Assembly: GCA_964036665.1 (NCBI GenBank)
Contig: OZ038532.1
Location: 20,797,037-20,861,036, forward strand
DNA length: 64,000 nucleotides
From: Gordius sp. MW1
Lineage: Eukaryota > Nematomorpha > Gordioida > Gordea > Gordiidae
Reading direction: 5' to 3'
The notes below the pieces were generated by a model. The model was not told the DNA's origin and made no database searches. It saw only the letters and a program-made list of their open reading frames with translations. Every line of letters starts with the position of its first letter. Positions within the stretch are counted from its first letter, which is position 1. Made by a program: the position numbers and the translations under genes. Positions 1 to 11,782 of the stretch are shown here, piece by piece.

Positions 1-229
1 TAACAAAGAAAAGTTATTATAAAATTACTTAATCTTATTAAGTGTTATATACTTGTGCATTCCATGAGGAGTATAGCTTGAAATATATTCAATACTAAAT
101 TATATAATTAAGTATTACAAGTTAGTCTGGTAAAGGGTGCTATATAATTAAGTGTATATAATAAACTATATGTAATAATATAAAAGCAATTTATACATAC
201 TTAATATATTAAATATTAATTTTTTATGG

Positions 230-1913
230 TTGTCGTTATTATGATACTGTCGTTATTTTGAACATGATTCGCAAAATCTCGTCTCGTCTCAGGAACGATT
301 ATTAAAATCTCGATCTCGTCTCTTCTCGGCCTAGAAAAATCTCGATCTCGTCTAACAAATCTATTCTTTTTCGAGCTCTTATAAATTAGTATGTAATATA
401 AATTGGTCATAATTAAACCAATTTTTTTTCTCAAACCCCAATACACAAGCTAGATGAGTAACTTCATGTAGGAAGCATTAATATAGGTGTAATATACTAC
501 TTGACTCGAAGGTATAAAGTTGATAATTAATAACTTTTATTTCCTGGCTAAGGCTCAATAAAAAGATAAAGTTTAATAATATCATCATATTTTAACATAA
601 TGAATTTGCATCTTGTATAACAACGTTAAAATAATGACGAAAATGAGAGTAAACTTTTAAAAATATTATCATTATTTAAAACAAGAAATTATCTGAACAT
701 TGCAAATACAGTAAATTAGGCATTATTGTTGGAAGAACATAAAAGTTTTAAGACCTTACTTTAATGCACATATATAATTTAATTAAAGTTGTTAAATATA
801 AATTTAAACAATTCTATTAGTGTGACATCCCATTATACATAACAAAGTATTAACTTAATCCATTTGTTATTAATTTTCGCATAAAATAATTACGTACTAA
901 TAATGCTTATGTTCATATATTTTAATTTATGGATAAATTGCAGCATTTTGCAAAAAATTCAGTGAATTTGAATGCATCTGCCAAGCCTACATTTTAACGT
1001 AAAATGTTAGTGATGGGTAGAAAATTGTTGAGGTGTGCCAAAAGTTTAGGCATATCAAGCTCCTGACAAATTCATGAGTTAATTAATTACGATGTTTTCG
1101 AATAGTCAGAGACGCCTCCGAAAACAATCTTTCGGCAGGCACCGAGGTCGCCGGAGTGCTTAAAAAATCTCCAGCCGTTACTGCTAAATTGGGATAATTA
1201 TATTTTTAATGAATTAATTATATAATATATATAATTAGTTAGACATTTTTAAAGAATATGTTTGATATGCTTAGATTTTCTAAAGCATCTAAGCTCGCTG
1301 AAAAAAAGTTTTTGGGCAGTTTAATTTTTTATTAATTTGACTAGGGTAAAGGTTATAATAATCCTCATGATGGTAACGTTTAATATGTCGTTAAAGACCT
1401 AAAGTATTGCTATCAGTCTTACTACTTTAAAGCACAACTTTCCCATTTTATTTGCATCCTGGGATTTTGTGAAATTTTTGAGCAGCTTGCTCTTTTTTGA
1501 GTTGGATGATGAACTTGTAGCGCATAAACTCATTGTAGGGATAAAATTTTTATATTATATAATAATGATAAACAATTAAGTAATAAATACATAATTAATT
1601 GTTCATATACTCTAAGGGCCACATGTTGTCTATTGAATAAAAGTATATTACAAATTTGAAATTCGCACGAAACGGATAATTAAGTGCGTAAGTATTTTAG
1701 TATCAAAAGCTTCAAATTCATATTAATTTGCATTTTATATCCTAAATGTAAATGTAATAAAATAAAAATTTTTAGTAGTTTAATTAAGTCTCAATAGTTA
1801 AAATTAAAAAGCCGAGATCTCGACTATAAAATCTCGTATCGTCTCGACTCGAGGTAAAAATTCTCGTCTCGTCTCGTGTCGGTTTTTCGAGACGAGACCG
1901 AAATTGTTCTCTG
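230..1913 (-). mobile_element. Decayed hAT transposon with CTCG-rich ends
   Basis: Two blocks of reiterated CTCGTCTCG-type sequence (about 265-352 and 1810-1903) bracket 1.5 kb of AT-rich sequence with no long ORF. On the minus strand at about 1085-1190 the translation reads PATSVPAERLFSEAS, the signature of the hAT C-terminal dimerisation domain (hAT-C), so this is the remnant of a hAT whose transposase ran leftwards. The right edge ends in ...GTTCTCTG, which reads CAGAGAAC inwards and fits a hAT tip. I found no target duplication and the left boundary is approximate. Related CTCG blocks lie at about 16790-16838 and inside the hAT at 33816-35570 (35352-35410). The rest of the interior shows nothing else recognisable. 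Confidence 0.5.
1085..1190 (-). pseudogene. hAT-C dimerisation domain fragment
   Basis: Minus-strand translation gives about 20 residues around ATSVPAERLFSEA. This matches the invariant core of the hAT C-terminal dimerisation domain (typical form PATSVPSERLFS.AG). It is the only recognisable coding remnant of the CTCG-ended hAT around it. The same motif recurs, differently decayed, on the minus strand at 4680-4790 and 16195-16260. Confidence 0.6.
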
Positions 1914-1916
1914 TTT

Positions 1917-2454
1917 TTCCGCATCATTAATTGCAAGTGAGTCAAGATTTAATCGATATTACAGCATAATCATTAAATTTTGTTTATATTTCACTCTCTA
2001 TTGGCATTATTTAAAAAAAAAATTTGTATTAATTTTTTTATTAGGTAAATATAGTCAATAACCTATGCAATAAACGAGCATAAAATAATATAAATAAGAA
2101 AATTAGATTTGTCGACAGCTAATAAAGGCAGTGTGTCAGATAAAAATTTACAATTTTATTTTGCTATTAAAACACCAATATATTGAGCTAAAATAAAGCT
2201 GGGTATGGATATGTTTATGGGGGATCTCTTTACTATTGATTTAAACCCCCTAATGCTTTCTTGTCAGAAGTGACGCAACAGGAAGCTTTTATGGGGATAA
2301 AAACTTTAGAATGAGAAATATTTCGGTATTCAAGTGTTCTACGACTTTCGGCACAAGTTAATATAATAATAAATTTTTCCAAATTATATAAATCACCATA
2401 TGATTATATCCAACATATACACAAGGTATATAGAACTAAAAGATATTATAAATA
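1917..2454. other. AT-rich spacer, nothing recognised
   Basis: No ORF above background, no inverted repeat and no recognisable element end. It separates the CTCG-ended hAT from the 5.75-kb hAT. Confidence 0.5.
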
Positions 2455-2462
2455 ACGTTTAT

Positions 2463-3415
2463 TAGTGTTGTAAAGACGGCTGGCTAGTGTTTCCCAGCGT
2501 ATTGCTAAGCTTAATTGTTGGCGTTTATTTTCACTTAGCCTTTTCAGTGTTAGGTGAATTCTCTTAAGAGAGCTTTGGCGTTTGGCGTTTTCGTAAAAAA
2601 CACCCAAAGCGTTTTGGGTGAATTTTTTTGGGCCACCTTTGGCCTTTAGCTTTGGGTGTGTTAAACACCTAAAGGGTTTGGGGGGATAATCTTATGTTTT
2701 GTTTTGGTCGTTTTGAATGGGGCATGCAAATATATCAATTTGTTTATATTGTTCATCATATTTGCTGTATTTAGATTTAGGTAATGAACTTTTACTTTAA
2801 GAAAATAAGAATAAATCATGACGTCACTAAGTTAAAACTTTTCCCATTGTGACGTCATAAAGTATTATAATCTAATCTCTAGAAATTACAGTTAATTATT
2901 ATGCATTATAGAAGTAGGTAGTGAATCAATATGTTTTATTTATGAAAAAAATTTTGTGAAAATTTGCCCCCCCCCTTTATTTTTTACATTCTTTCTCACC
3001 TGGGGAACCCGGGCCCCCCCCTTATTTTTTACCCTCTTTCTGATGCGGGGGAGAGAGGGGGGCAGAGGGGTGTTTTGCCCCCCCCCCCCTTATTTTTTAC
3101 CCTCCCTCTCACTTGGGGACGGGGGGGGGGTATTTTGCCAACCCCCCCCCCCCCCCCAATTATTTACCCTCTTTCTATGCGGGGGAGAGGGGGGGCAGGG
3201 GGGTGTTTTACCCCCCCCCCCCCTTAATTTTTTACCCTCTTTCTGATGCGGGGGAGAGGGGGGGGGGGCAGGGGGGTGTTTTGCCCCCCCCCCTATTTTT
3301 TACCCTCTTTCTCAAAGGGGAGGGGGGGGCAGGTTAGGTGTTTCCTCCCCCCCCCCCTATTTTTAACCCTCTTTCTCACCTGAGGGAGGGGGGCCGGAAA
3401 TCCTTTTTTAACCCT
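2463..3415 (+). repeat. Left long terminal inverted repeat of the 5.75-kb hAT
   Basis: This arm is the reverse complement of 7196-8215 with small indels. Landmarks present in both are the block around CACCCAAAGCGTTTTGGGTG, the stretch GGGGCATGCAAATATATCAA, two TGACGTCA/TGACGTCAT motifs about 30 bp apart, and GAAGTAGGTAGTGAAT just before the C-rich minisatellite. Confidence 0.85.
2964..3415 (+). repeat. Poly-C/poly-G minisatellite inside left arm
   Basis: About six units of 70-85 bp. Each has a run of 7-15 C, then TATTTTTTACCCTCTTTCT, then either CACCTGGGGA or GATGCGGGGGA, then GAGGGGGGGCAGGGGGGTGTTTTG. C-runs and G-runs within a unit are complementary, so each unit can fold on itself, and the G-runs could form quadruplexes. 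Proline-rich open frames here are by-products of the C-runs and not genes. Confidence 0.85.
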
Positions 3416-3419
3416 TTCA

Positions 3420-4080
3420 AAATATTTTTGTAAATTTTTGCGGTCACAGTGGTGACAAATGTCATAATCAACATTTTCTATTGAAATTAATTTTTTTTTG
3501 AAAATAGACTTATTATATGATTAAAAGAGTTCTACTATTAAAAAAAATATTTTTGGGAAGATTTGCGGTCACAGTGGTGACAAATGTCATAATCAACATT
3601 TTCTATTGAAATTAATATTTTTTTTGAAAATAGACTTATTATATGACTAAAAAATGTTCTACTATTAGAAAAAATATTTTTGGGAAGATTCGCGGTCACA
3701 GTGGTGACAAATGTCATAATCAACATTTTCTATTAAAATTAATATTTTTTTTTTGAAAATAGACTTATTATATGACTAAAAGAAGTTCTACTATAAGAAG
3801 AAATATTTTTGGGAAGATTGGTCACAGTGGTGACAAATGTCATAATCAACATTTTCTATTGAAATTAATATTTTTTTTTTGAAAATATACTTATTATATG
3901 ACTTAAAGATGTTCTACTATAAAAAATATTTTTGGGAAGATTTGCGGTCACAGTGGTGACAAATGTCATAATCAACATTTTCTATTATAATTTATATTTT
4001 TTTTTGAAAATTGACTTATTATATGACAAATATTTTCTAATATTAGAAAACATATTTCGAAGATTTGCGGTCAACAATTG
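3420..4080 (+). repeat. ~122-bp tandem repeat, about 5.5 units
   Basis: Units begin near 3421, 3547, 3670, 3795, 3918 and 4045. Each holds AATATTTTTGGGAAGATTTGCGG-type sequence followed by the imperfect palindrome GTCACAGTGGTGAC and CATAATCAACATTTTCTATT. The array abuts the left inverted repeat inside the 5.75-kb hAT and has no counterpart next to the right arm. Confidence 0.85.
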
Positions 4081-4679
4081 TCTTAATATACCATATCAAT
4101 TAAAATAAATTTTTTTAATTTAACTTCATTTAAGAAATAAGCTGTATTATTGAATATAATATTTATGTGAAGTTTTACCAATTTAAAAAAATTTGCCATC
4201 ATGGGTAAATAAGTTTTACTATTTAAGTTATCTGGGCATTTATTGGAAAAACCTAAGGTATTTCTAAAAAGCATATCATGCTATTAATTACTATGCTTTC
4301 ACAAGACACCAACACTCTACGTCCTGTTGACTTAGACCTCGCGTTTACAATGCTTATGTGGATCATAAAAAAATAGGACTTTTCTGAGTAACAAAAATGA
4401 GTTAAGCATTTTAATTTAAATTATTGCTTATTATTTAATAAAAAACCTAATTTTCTAATTGCTTATGACTTAATTAGTAGTTGACATAATAAAAAAAGTT
4501 TAATTTTCATTTATTTTATTTATAATAATATGATTCGCAACTTCTACATACCTTGATAATACAAAATGATTCAAATAATATTTTATTTAATAATAATGTC
4601 AACGATCACATATTAGCCCAATTTCTTAAACATAAAATGTAATTTACACAAGAAGACGATATCTGATTTCTTTTTTTTA

Positions 4680-6586
4680 CTAAATTGGATGCAGCAGAAA
4701 AGAGTCTTTCGGCCTGTACCGATGTCCCCTGCTGGACTAGATATTTTCTTGCAATTTTAGATAATCTAGGGTATTTTCTTTTGTTAATTGCCCGCCACTG
4801 TAGGATGTCCTGCTCCGCTAAAAAATATTATGATTATACAATATATATTTACCAACCAATAGAGGTTGTTCCAAATTTCTTTTCAACTCTTCGTCTCTAG
4901 TTTGGCAACCCCTTTTCAAAATAAAATTAGAATCAAAATAATTTACTCTTCAAGTAATTGGAAGGCGATTGCTGTTGAAGATAAGAGTTCTTGTGAGATC
5001 TCAATATCTGGAGTTGTTACAGTTAACAACAAATCAAGTTCCATATCATTAGACTGGGTTAGACAATCCCTTGGCATCTTCTCCTTTTTTAGTCGCGGGT
5101 CAAGTAGAACCCCAACTTAAAAATTAAAAGATCCAAAAAAAAATTTATATTGCCCAAGTTTTTCAAGCATGGACTCGGCTGCTCTTTGAATTTTAGGGTT
5201 TGTCTGGGTCAACCATTAGATATTTGCGCATTTAGTTTAGGTAAAATACGCACAATTCTCTTGAAGGATGTGTTTGTGTGGAAATAGAATTTGTCATGAC
5301 GTCGAATATGGAAAGAAAGGACTCAACTTCTTTTAGAAATTTGATATCCTCCTCTGTACATAATGGGCTATCCGATATACACCCATCTTTAATTCCAAGT
5401 GAATTAATTATATTAATATTCTAAAAATTTAGATAAAATTAATTATTAATTTACCTTATTAAACACACTTAGCTTCTTAAATGTGTTATTCCATCTAGTG
5501 ACAATATCCAATGGTATTTTTTCTTCTGCCAAATCCGTAAACTTTTGCATTAATTTTGGGAAAGTATGTAATTTCCTCACCCATTTGAAACCTTATTAAT
5601 ATCCTCCTCAAATTCCTTAACTCCGGATTTTACGAATAAATTGATTAGATGCCCAAAACATCGAACGTGATATATTTCTTCGATTTTGGCTTTATTAATA
5701 ATATTCATTGCTAATATCATATTAGTGGCATTATCAATAGTAATAGCCACTACTTTATTGGGTATATTAAATTTGTTTATTATATTTAATATTTTTTTCC
5801 CTATATTATTCCCCGTATGTGGGTAAGGGATATTTGAAATCTCCAGGGTATAACTTTTCGATTCAAATTTTTCATTTATAACATGGGCAGTTGTGCCAGT
5901 ATATGGTATAGACTGAACGCTTGACCATAAGTCCAGCGTTAAAGCAATATGGTCATTTTCATTTAAAATATTTTGTATCATAGGGAGTTTTATGTCATAC
6001 AAATTTTTGATATGCTTCATTAATGAGGGTCTGGAAATTATTTGGATGGAATTTGAACTTTTTATTGTCTGTGAGACGAAATGATATGCCTTCTTCTATA
6101 ATCAAGTCTATAATCAACTTATTTATTTCTTTATTGTCATCCGCTGATATATTTCCTTTTAACATTTCCTTTTTTGATGTGTCAATCACATTTGGGTGGC
6201 ATGTTGAATAATGATATTTTAGATTACCCAATTCAAAAAATTATAGTGAGATCAAATTATTCAAAATTAAATTAAAAATGTACTTGTTGATGTTTTTCCG
6301 CTATAGAACTTATCACATATATTACATCTACGGCGACTCTTGGTTGGGGTCCACAAAAATTTCGAAGAAGAATCAGATGGTTAAAATAATTGAAGGTGAA
6401 TTATTGATTGTAGATATGGGAGTTGAGTTTCTAGGTTCATCTATTATCCTCTTTATAAATAAATTATAAATTTCGTGAAAAATTGTATACCTCATAATTT
6501 TGGTCATAAGAAAAAGCATCACTTTAATTTTCATCCATATCCATAGTAGAGCTAGAGTTAGAGTCGAAATCGTAACAATTAGACAT
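4680..6586 (-). pseudogene. BED-finger hAT transposase (degenerate)
   Basis: Reading leftwards from an ATG near 6586 (MSNCYDFDSNSSS), an N-terminal zf-BED finger is spread over about 6180-6360, with CNICDKFYSGKT followed by YHYSTCHP. The RNase H-like fold follows in 5577-6020: ALTLDLWSS and YTGTTAHVI near the first catalytic Asp, VVAITIDNATNMI around the second, and VRCFGHLINLFVKSG. The C-terminal hAT dimerisation motif (GTSVQAERLFSAASNL) is at about 4680-4740. Frames are broken into at least three segments, so it is not functional as it stands. It lies inside the inverted repeats of the 5.75-kb element and is presumably its own transposase. Confidence 0.7.
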
Positions 6587-6599
6587 GTTATACGTTAAA

Positions 6600-7190
6600 A
6601 AAGAAATGAATGTAAAATGATATAATAAAGAGACTAGCCAGCCCACGCCCCACCATGCCTTGTTGTGCCATGATTTTATATATTTAGTTTAGTACTTAAC
6701 TTAAATCTGATAGGTTTAAATCTGTTATTGCGCATTGCAACGAGAGAAGGGAGAGAGAGGGTGGATTAGTACATGTGGGTGGTGATATGTCTAAGTCGCG
6801 CGGGATGTTGTTCTCTGATATTGAAAATATAGTTTAATAATATGAATTCAATTAATACAATTAATTTAAAATGCTACAAATATAAAATAAAAGGGACATT
6901 ATAAAGTTAATAAGTCTTTATCTTTTACAAGAGGCGAGGAATTCAAAATATATTTGAAATCAGATTTTGTGATTTAAATTGCTATTGATTATTTTAATAA
7001 AAATGCCGGGAATATTTAGAGGGGGGTCTGATAGCTGTCATTAATTTAGAATAAAGAATTTTAAAATATTAATTTTTAATTGAAGGATTGAATTCAAAAT
7101 CTGCTCTCGAATGGCCAGATAAATCTCACTTTATAATCGTTTTCTTTTTATTGTCATTTAAAATGATAAAAAAAGGGCGGGGTCAAATTA
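6600..7190. other. Interior spacer of the 5.75-kb hAT
   Basis: AT-rich sequence upstream of the transposase start and before the right arm. It would hold the element's promoter. No distinct motif or ORF seen. Confidence 0.4.
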
Positions 7191-7195
7191 CCTAC

Positions 7196-8215
7196 TCCTT
7201 CCCCCCCCCCCTCCGGTAAGAATGAGGGTCAAAAATAAAGGGGGGGGGGGGGAAACACCCCCCATGCCCCCCCCCTCCCCGGGTGAGAAAGAGGGTAAAA
7301 AATGGGGGGGGGGGACAAAACACCCCCCTGCCCCCCCCCCTTTCCCCCGCATCAGAAAGAGGGTAAAAAATTAAGGGGGGGGGGGCCAAACACCCCTTTG
7401 CCCCCCCCCTTTCCCCCGCATCAGAAAGAGGGTAAAAAATTAAGGGGGGGCCAACACCCCCCCCCCCTCCTCCCCGGGTGAGAAAGAGGGTAAAAATTAG
7501 GGGGGCAAAACACCCACCCCCCTCCCCAGGTGAGAAAGAGGGTAAAAATAAGGGGGGCAAAACACCCCCCTGTCCTTCCCCCCTCTCCCCCGCATCAGAA
7601 AGAGGGTAAAAAATAAGGGGGGGGGGGGGGGCAAACACCCCACCTGCCCGCCGTTCCTCCCCAGGTGAGAAAGAGGGTAAAAAATAAAGGGGGGGGGGCA
7701 AATCTTCACAAAAATTTTTTCATAAATAAAACATATTTATTCACTACCTACTTCTATAATGCATATTAATTAACTATAATTTACTAGAGATTAGATTATA
7801 ATACTTTTCATTATGACGTCAAATGGGAAAAGTTTTACCTCATTGACGTCATCATGATACATTTATTTTTATTTTTTTAAATTAAAAGTTCATTACCTAA
7901 ATCTAAATACAGCAAATATGATGAACAATATAAACAAATTGATATATTTGCATGCCCCACCCAAAACGACCAAAACCAAACCAAAAAGTTAATAATATTA
8001 TCCACCCAAACCCTTTAGGTGTTTAATACACCCAAAGCTAAACGCCAAAGGTGGCCCAAAAAAATTCACCCAAAACGCTTTGGGTGTTATTTACGAAAAC
8101 GCCAAACGCCAAAGCCCTCCCAAGAAAATTCACCTAACACTGAAAAGGCTGGATAAAAAAAAAACGCCAACGCTTGCAGGCGACCTATAGAAACCCTTGT
8201 TTTTTTACAACACAA
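7196..8215 (-). repeat. Right long terminal inverted repeat with poly-G minisatellite
   Basis: Inverted counterpart of 2463-3415. The minisatellite part (about 7196-7700) has seven units against about six on the left, so copy number has drifted while the unique part (7700-8215) stayed close to its partner. On this strand the units read as G-runs followed by GGTAAAAAAT and a C-run. Confidence 0.85.
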
Positions 8216-9174
8216 ACGTGTATAAACCAGATTATATAACATTACATTTCTTCCCACTTTCAAAAGCCAAAACTCTTCATGATAACGTACATACGGTTGA
8301 AAGAAAAAAAGGTGAAAAATTTTGAGGTAAAATATTTATTTTTTGTTATTCTATGAACGAACCTCTTCAATTATTTGCCTTCTTAACGGAACCTCTTCAA
8401 TAATTTGCCTTTCCGGTTACATATTTTGTTCGATCGGAAAATCGGACGTTGGTATAATTGTTGACCTGTATCGCGTTCTAAACTGATCTCCATGTTTTTT
8501 TTCGAATTCCTTTGTTGGTACGAACGCTATAGGAGTGTTCGCCATTTCGTTCCATAATCACTCATTTATACCAACCTGGAGTTGTTTCGTTTTTAATCCA
8601 CACTAGTTCACCTTCCCCGAATCACCTAACTATTTCTATCATGATAAAATTTTTGTTTCGCCAATTTTTGATTCCTCTTGTCCTTTGGATCAGCTCGAAT
8701 TAAATCAAATGCTGTCCTTAACCTTTTCCGAATAACAGTTCCGACGGTGCTTTACCCGTTGTCGCCTGTGGAGTGTTCATATAAGCCATAAGGATTTTCT
8801 AAAGACAAATCTCCTTATCACTCCCACCTTTTCTTCCAGCCGACTTTAATATTCTAATTACCATCTCTACTAATCCATTCGTTTTCGGGTGGTAGGGGGT
8901 TGATGTTATGTGTTTTATGTTGTTTGCCAAACAAAAATTTCTAAATTCACCGCCAACAAATTGGGGTCCATTTTTTGATATTATTTTCGATGGAATCCCA
9001 AACCTGCAAAACCAACTACGTAGTTGTCTCAATTTGCGAGCCAGTTATAGAAGATATAACTGCTACCTCCACCCAGATAAAGCATCTATTAACACTAACC
9101 AAAAATTTCCTTCAACCAGGCCGGCAATATCAATATGCACCCTATCCCAAGTTCGTTCCTGCAATGACTATAAG

Positions 9175-11782
9175 TAGAGCTGTTAAAGGAACTAGATCCA
9201 AGGAACTAGTTCCTGGAATTAGTTCCTTTTTTTTTAAAAAAGGAACTAATAAGTTCCTTTTTAAAATGAGGAACTGGAACTGGAACTAGTTCCTTTTTTC
9301 TCAATTTATCGCAAAAGGAACTATTTACAAGTTCCTTTTAAGTTCCTTTTGCCAATTTCAATTTGCATTAAAAATTTTTTAATTAATTTATAATTTAAAT
9401 ATTATTTAGTATTTGATTCGTTAAATAAACTTTTCGACATATGGTAATTTATATAAATTTCATTTAGTTTTTAATTTTTATCATATTCCTAGTAAGAGTA
9501 AGTTTATATTATAAATATTAAATATATAATCTTTTGAGTTTAGATATTATGAGTGAGAGTGACATTACCATAATTAAACCTGAAAATATACCCTGGCCTT
9601 TATTAGAGAATATTTTTACGCTTATTCAAAAGGATGCAAAATCAGTAACTCTCAAATGCAAATTATGCTCTCCAAAACCCAGAAGTATATCTACGTTGAC
9701 ATCTTCTACCGCAAATATTTGGCGTCACCTCAAGGTCAATAATTTTATATATTTATTATAAATTATATTTTAGAGATTGCATAATCAAGAATATGTGAAG
9801 TTAAAGCAACAACAAGTTAATGGTAGTGAGAAAGATAAATTACAACAGCTAACTATCAAATCTTCATCAGCATCACTTACTAAAGAGAAGATTATTGATG
9901 CTATCATTAAATTTATAATAAATGGAATCATCCATTTTCATTGGTAGATAATGAGGACTTTCTAAAACTTCTAGCAACTTTTAAACCCAATATTAAAATC
10001 CTATGCAGACAAACATTAACATCCAGAATCAAAATATATGTAATGAAAATGAAAGAGTTAATTAAAGAAAAACTCCTTGTAGTTTCTCAGGTTTGTACAA
10101 CTGCTGATTGTTGGACTGCATATAACCGGTAATTATATTTAAAGAGTCTCTTTATAATTATTAGCTCTATAGGAGTCACAGTTCATTGGATAGATGACAA
10201 AACTCTTAGAAGGGTTACTGCCATTTTGGCCTGTACAAGATTAGAGGGCAGACATACTTTTGATGTTTTATGCAAAACTTTGATTTTAATATTCAAAGAA
10301 TATGAAATACAGAATAAAAATGTATGCACGATAACCGATAATGCAACCAACTTTGTTAAAACATTTAGGTATTATAAGTTACAATTCTAACTCAAACATC
10401 TTTAGGTTATTTGCCTTTAATGAGAATTCATCAGGAAATAGTGATGTGGAGCATATATCAATAGATGACATTTTAAATGATGAAGGTCTGGTTGATCATA
10501 ATCCCTTGGATTATGACTTTCTTCCTACACATAGAAAGTGTGCTTGCCACACGTTGAATTTGATTGCTACAACTGATGTGACGAAATACATAAATACCCA
10601 TGAAAAGTATAAAAAATATGCTCATTGGTAGTGCACAAATGCCAGCAGTTGTGGGACTTGCAAGGTAGATCAACTATGCTGCTGAGTTGATTAAAAAACA
10701 ACTTGGTTGTTATTTTATATATCCTGTAATTACAAGATGGAATTCCTTATATAATTCGATGAGGCACATAACTTTTATTATAAAGGAACAATTTGATGGG
10801 TTATATAAGTGTATGTGACAAGCTGAATCTTCAAAAGTTCACATCAGATGAATGTGATTTTGCAGAATATTGCGATGTAAAATTTTATTTTAATTTAAAC
10901 ATTAGCATTATTTTAAAATGGGTTTTAAAGGTCATGGAACCAATTGCAAAGGCAATTGAGTTTTTGGAAGGGCAAAACTATATGTATCTTGCATATTATA
11001 CCCCAACAGTCACTCAAATATTGATGAAAATTGAATCTATGGGCTCATTGAAATGGTGTAAGCCATTAAAAGATGCTATTACTCAAGGCATTAATAACAG
11101 GTTTAATATTATTTATAACGTCTAGTCTAGCTAATTAATAGATTTTTGGATCTTTTTAGCAAAGAAAATCTGTCGACGGCTATTCTCCATCCTGCTTTTA
11201 AAACAGATTGGAATTGGATTCGCAAAGAATGCGCTGCGAACCTGAAAGCAAATATTTTAGAGAATATCAATTTGTTTGTTCCTAAATCTCAACAGGCTGG
11301 ACCTAGTTCATCAGAAATGGATTTTTTTGAATTAAAAAATGATGAAAAGAATAAATCAATTGAACGTTTTTTGCTTTCTAATAACCAAAATTTAAGTCTT
11401 TTAGACAGTTTTCCCCATTTAAAAAATTATTTATTAAATATAATGCGCCACTACCATCAAGTGCCCCGGTGGAAAGATTATTTAGCTTGTTTATTTGGAG
11501 ACAAGCGAACATGTCTTTTAGATGACAATTTCGAATATAATATTTTGTTAAAATCAAATAAACATTTATTACCCGATGATTTTTATAAATTGTAATATAT
11601 AATATATTGTTTTATGAATTAATAAAAGATGTTTGTACATTTTAAAAAAAAATAAAAAAAGGAACTGAACTGGAACTAGTTCCTTTTTAAAATGAGGAAC
11701 TAGATACTGGAACTAGTTCCATTTTAGGCAAAGGAACTGGAACTTGGCAAGTTCCTTTTTAAAAGGAACTTTTAACAGCTCT
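9175..11782 (+). mobile_element. hAT transposon with GGAACTAGTTCC subterminal repeats
   Basis: The ends are fixed by an exact 8-bp target duplication ACTATAAG (9167-9174 and 11783-11790) lying in the gypsy integrase. Tips are TAGAGCTGTTAAAGGAAC and, inwards from the right, TAGAGCTGTTAAAAGTTCC. Both ends carry several copies of the palindrome GGAACTAGTTCC and half-sites (9180-9350 and 11660-11770), probable transposase-binding sites. The interior encodes an intron-containing hAT transposase in the forward direction. Confidence 0.9.
9549..11595 (+). pseudogene. hAT transposase, multi-exon, probably inactive
   Basis: Exon 1 (9549-9734) gives a BED-like finger (CKLCSPKPR ... WRHLK) and ends at a clean donor CTCAAG|gtcaat. 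Later segments show VCTTADCWTAYNR with GVTVHWIDDKTLRR (first catalytic region), NVCTITDNATNFVKTF (second Asp), KCACHTLNLIATTDV, and VITRWNSLYNSM. A C-terminal segment contains LSTAILHPAFKTDWNW and a decayed dimerisation region. Small introns separate the parts. At least one frame disruption near 10620-10680 suggests loss of function. The domain order matches the paralogue at 39017-44133, which helps to place exons. Confidence 0.7.

Larger units (their letters stand above)
2463..8215 (-). mobile_element. 5.75-kb hAT transposon with ~1-kb terminal inverted repeats
   Basis: The left edge starts TAGTGTTGTAAAG and the right edge, read inwards, TTGTGTTGTAAAA. Flanks are ACGTTTAT (2455-2462) and ACGTGTAT (8216-8223), an 8-bp target duplication with one mismatch, as expected for hAT. 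Beyond the tip the two arms stay near-identical in inverted orientation for about 1 kb (2463-3415 against 7196-8215). Both include the same CRE-like TGACGTCA motifs, an array based on ACACCCAAAGCGTTTTGGGTG, and a poly-C minisatellite. Ordinary hATs have 10-30 bp inverted repeats, so the arms are exceptional. The minus-strand interior (4680-6586) encodes a degenerate BED-finger hAT transposase. The same tip is found on MITEs at 18670, 19102 and 20456. Confidence 0.75.

Noticed and set aside
1085-1190. Plus-strand open frame reading SENNLSAGTEVAGVLKKSP, repeated near 4690 and 16201
   Set aside because: The three sites are the antisense of a hAT-C dimerisation motif (PATSVPAERLFS), so the plus-strand reading is a shadow.
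2956-3337. Long Pro/Gly-rich open frames in several frames
   Set aside because: They arise from C-runs of the minisatellite, occur in all frames and recur mirrored at 7192-7709. No start context or conserved sequence.
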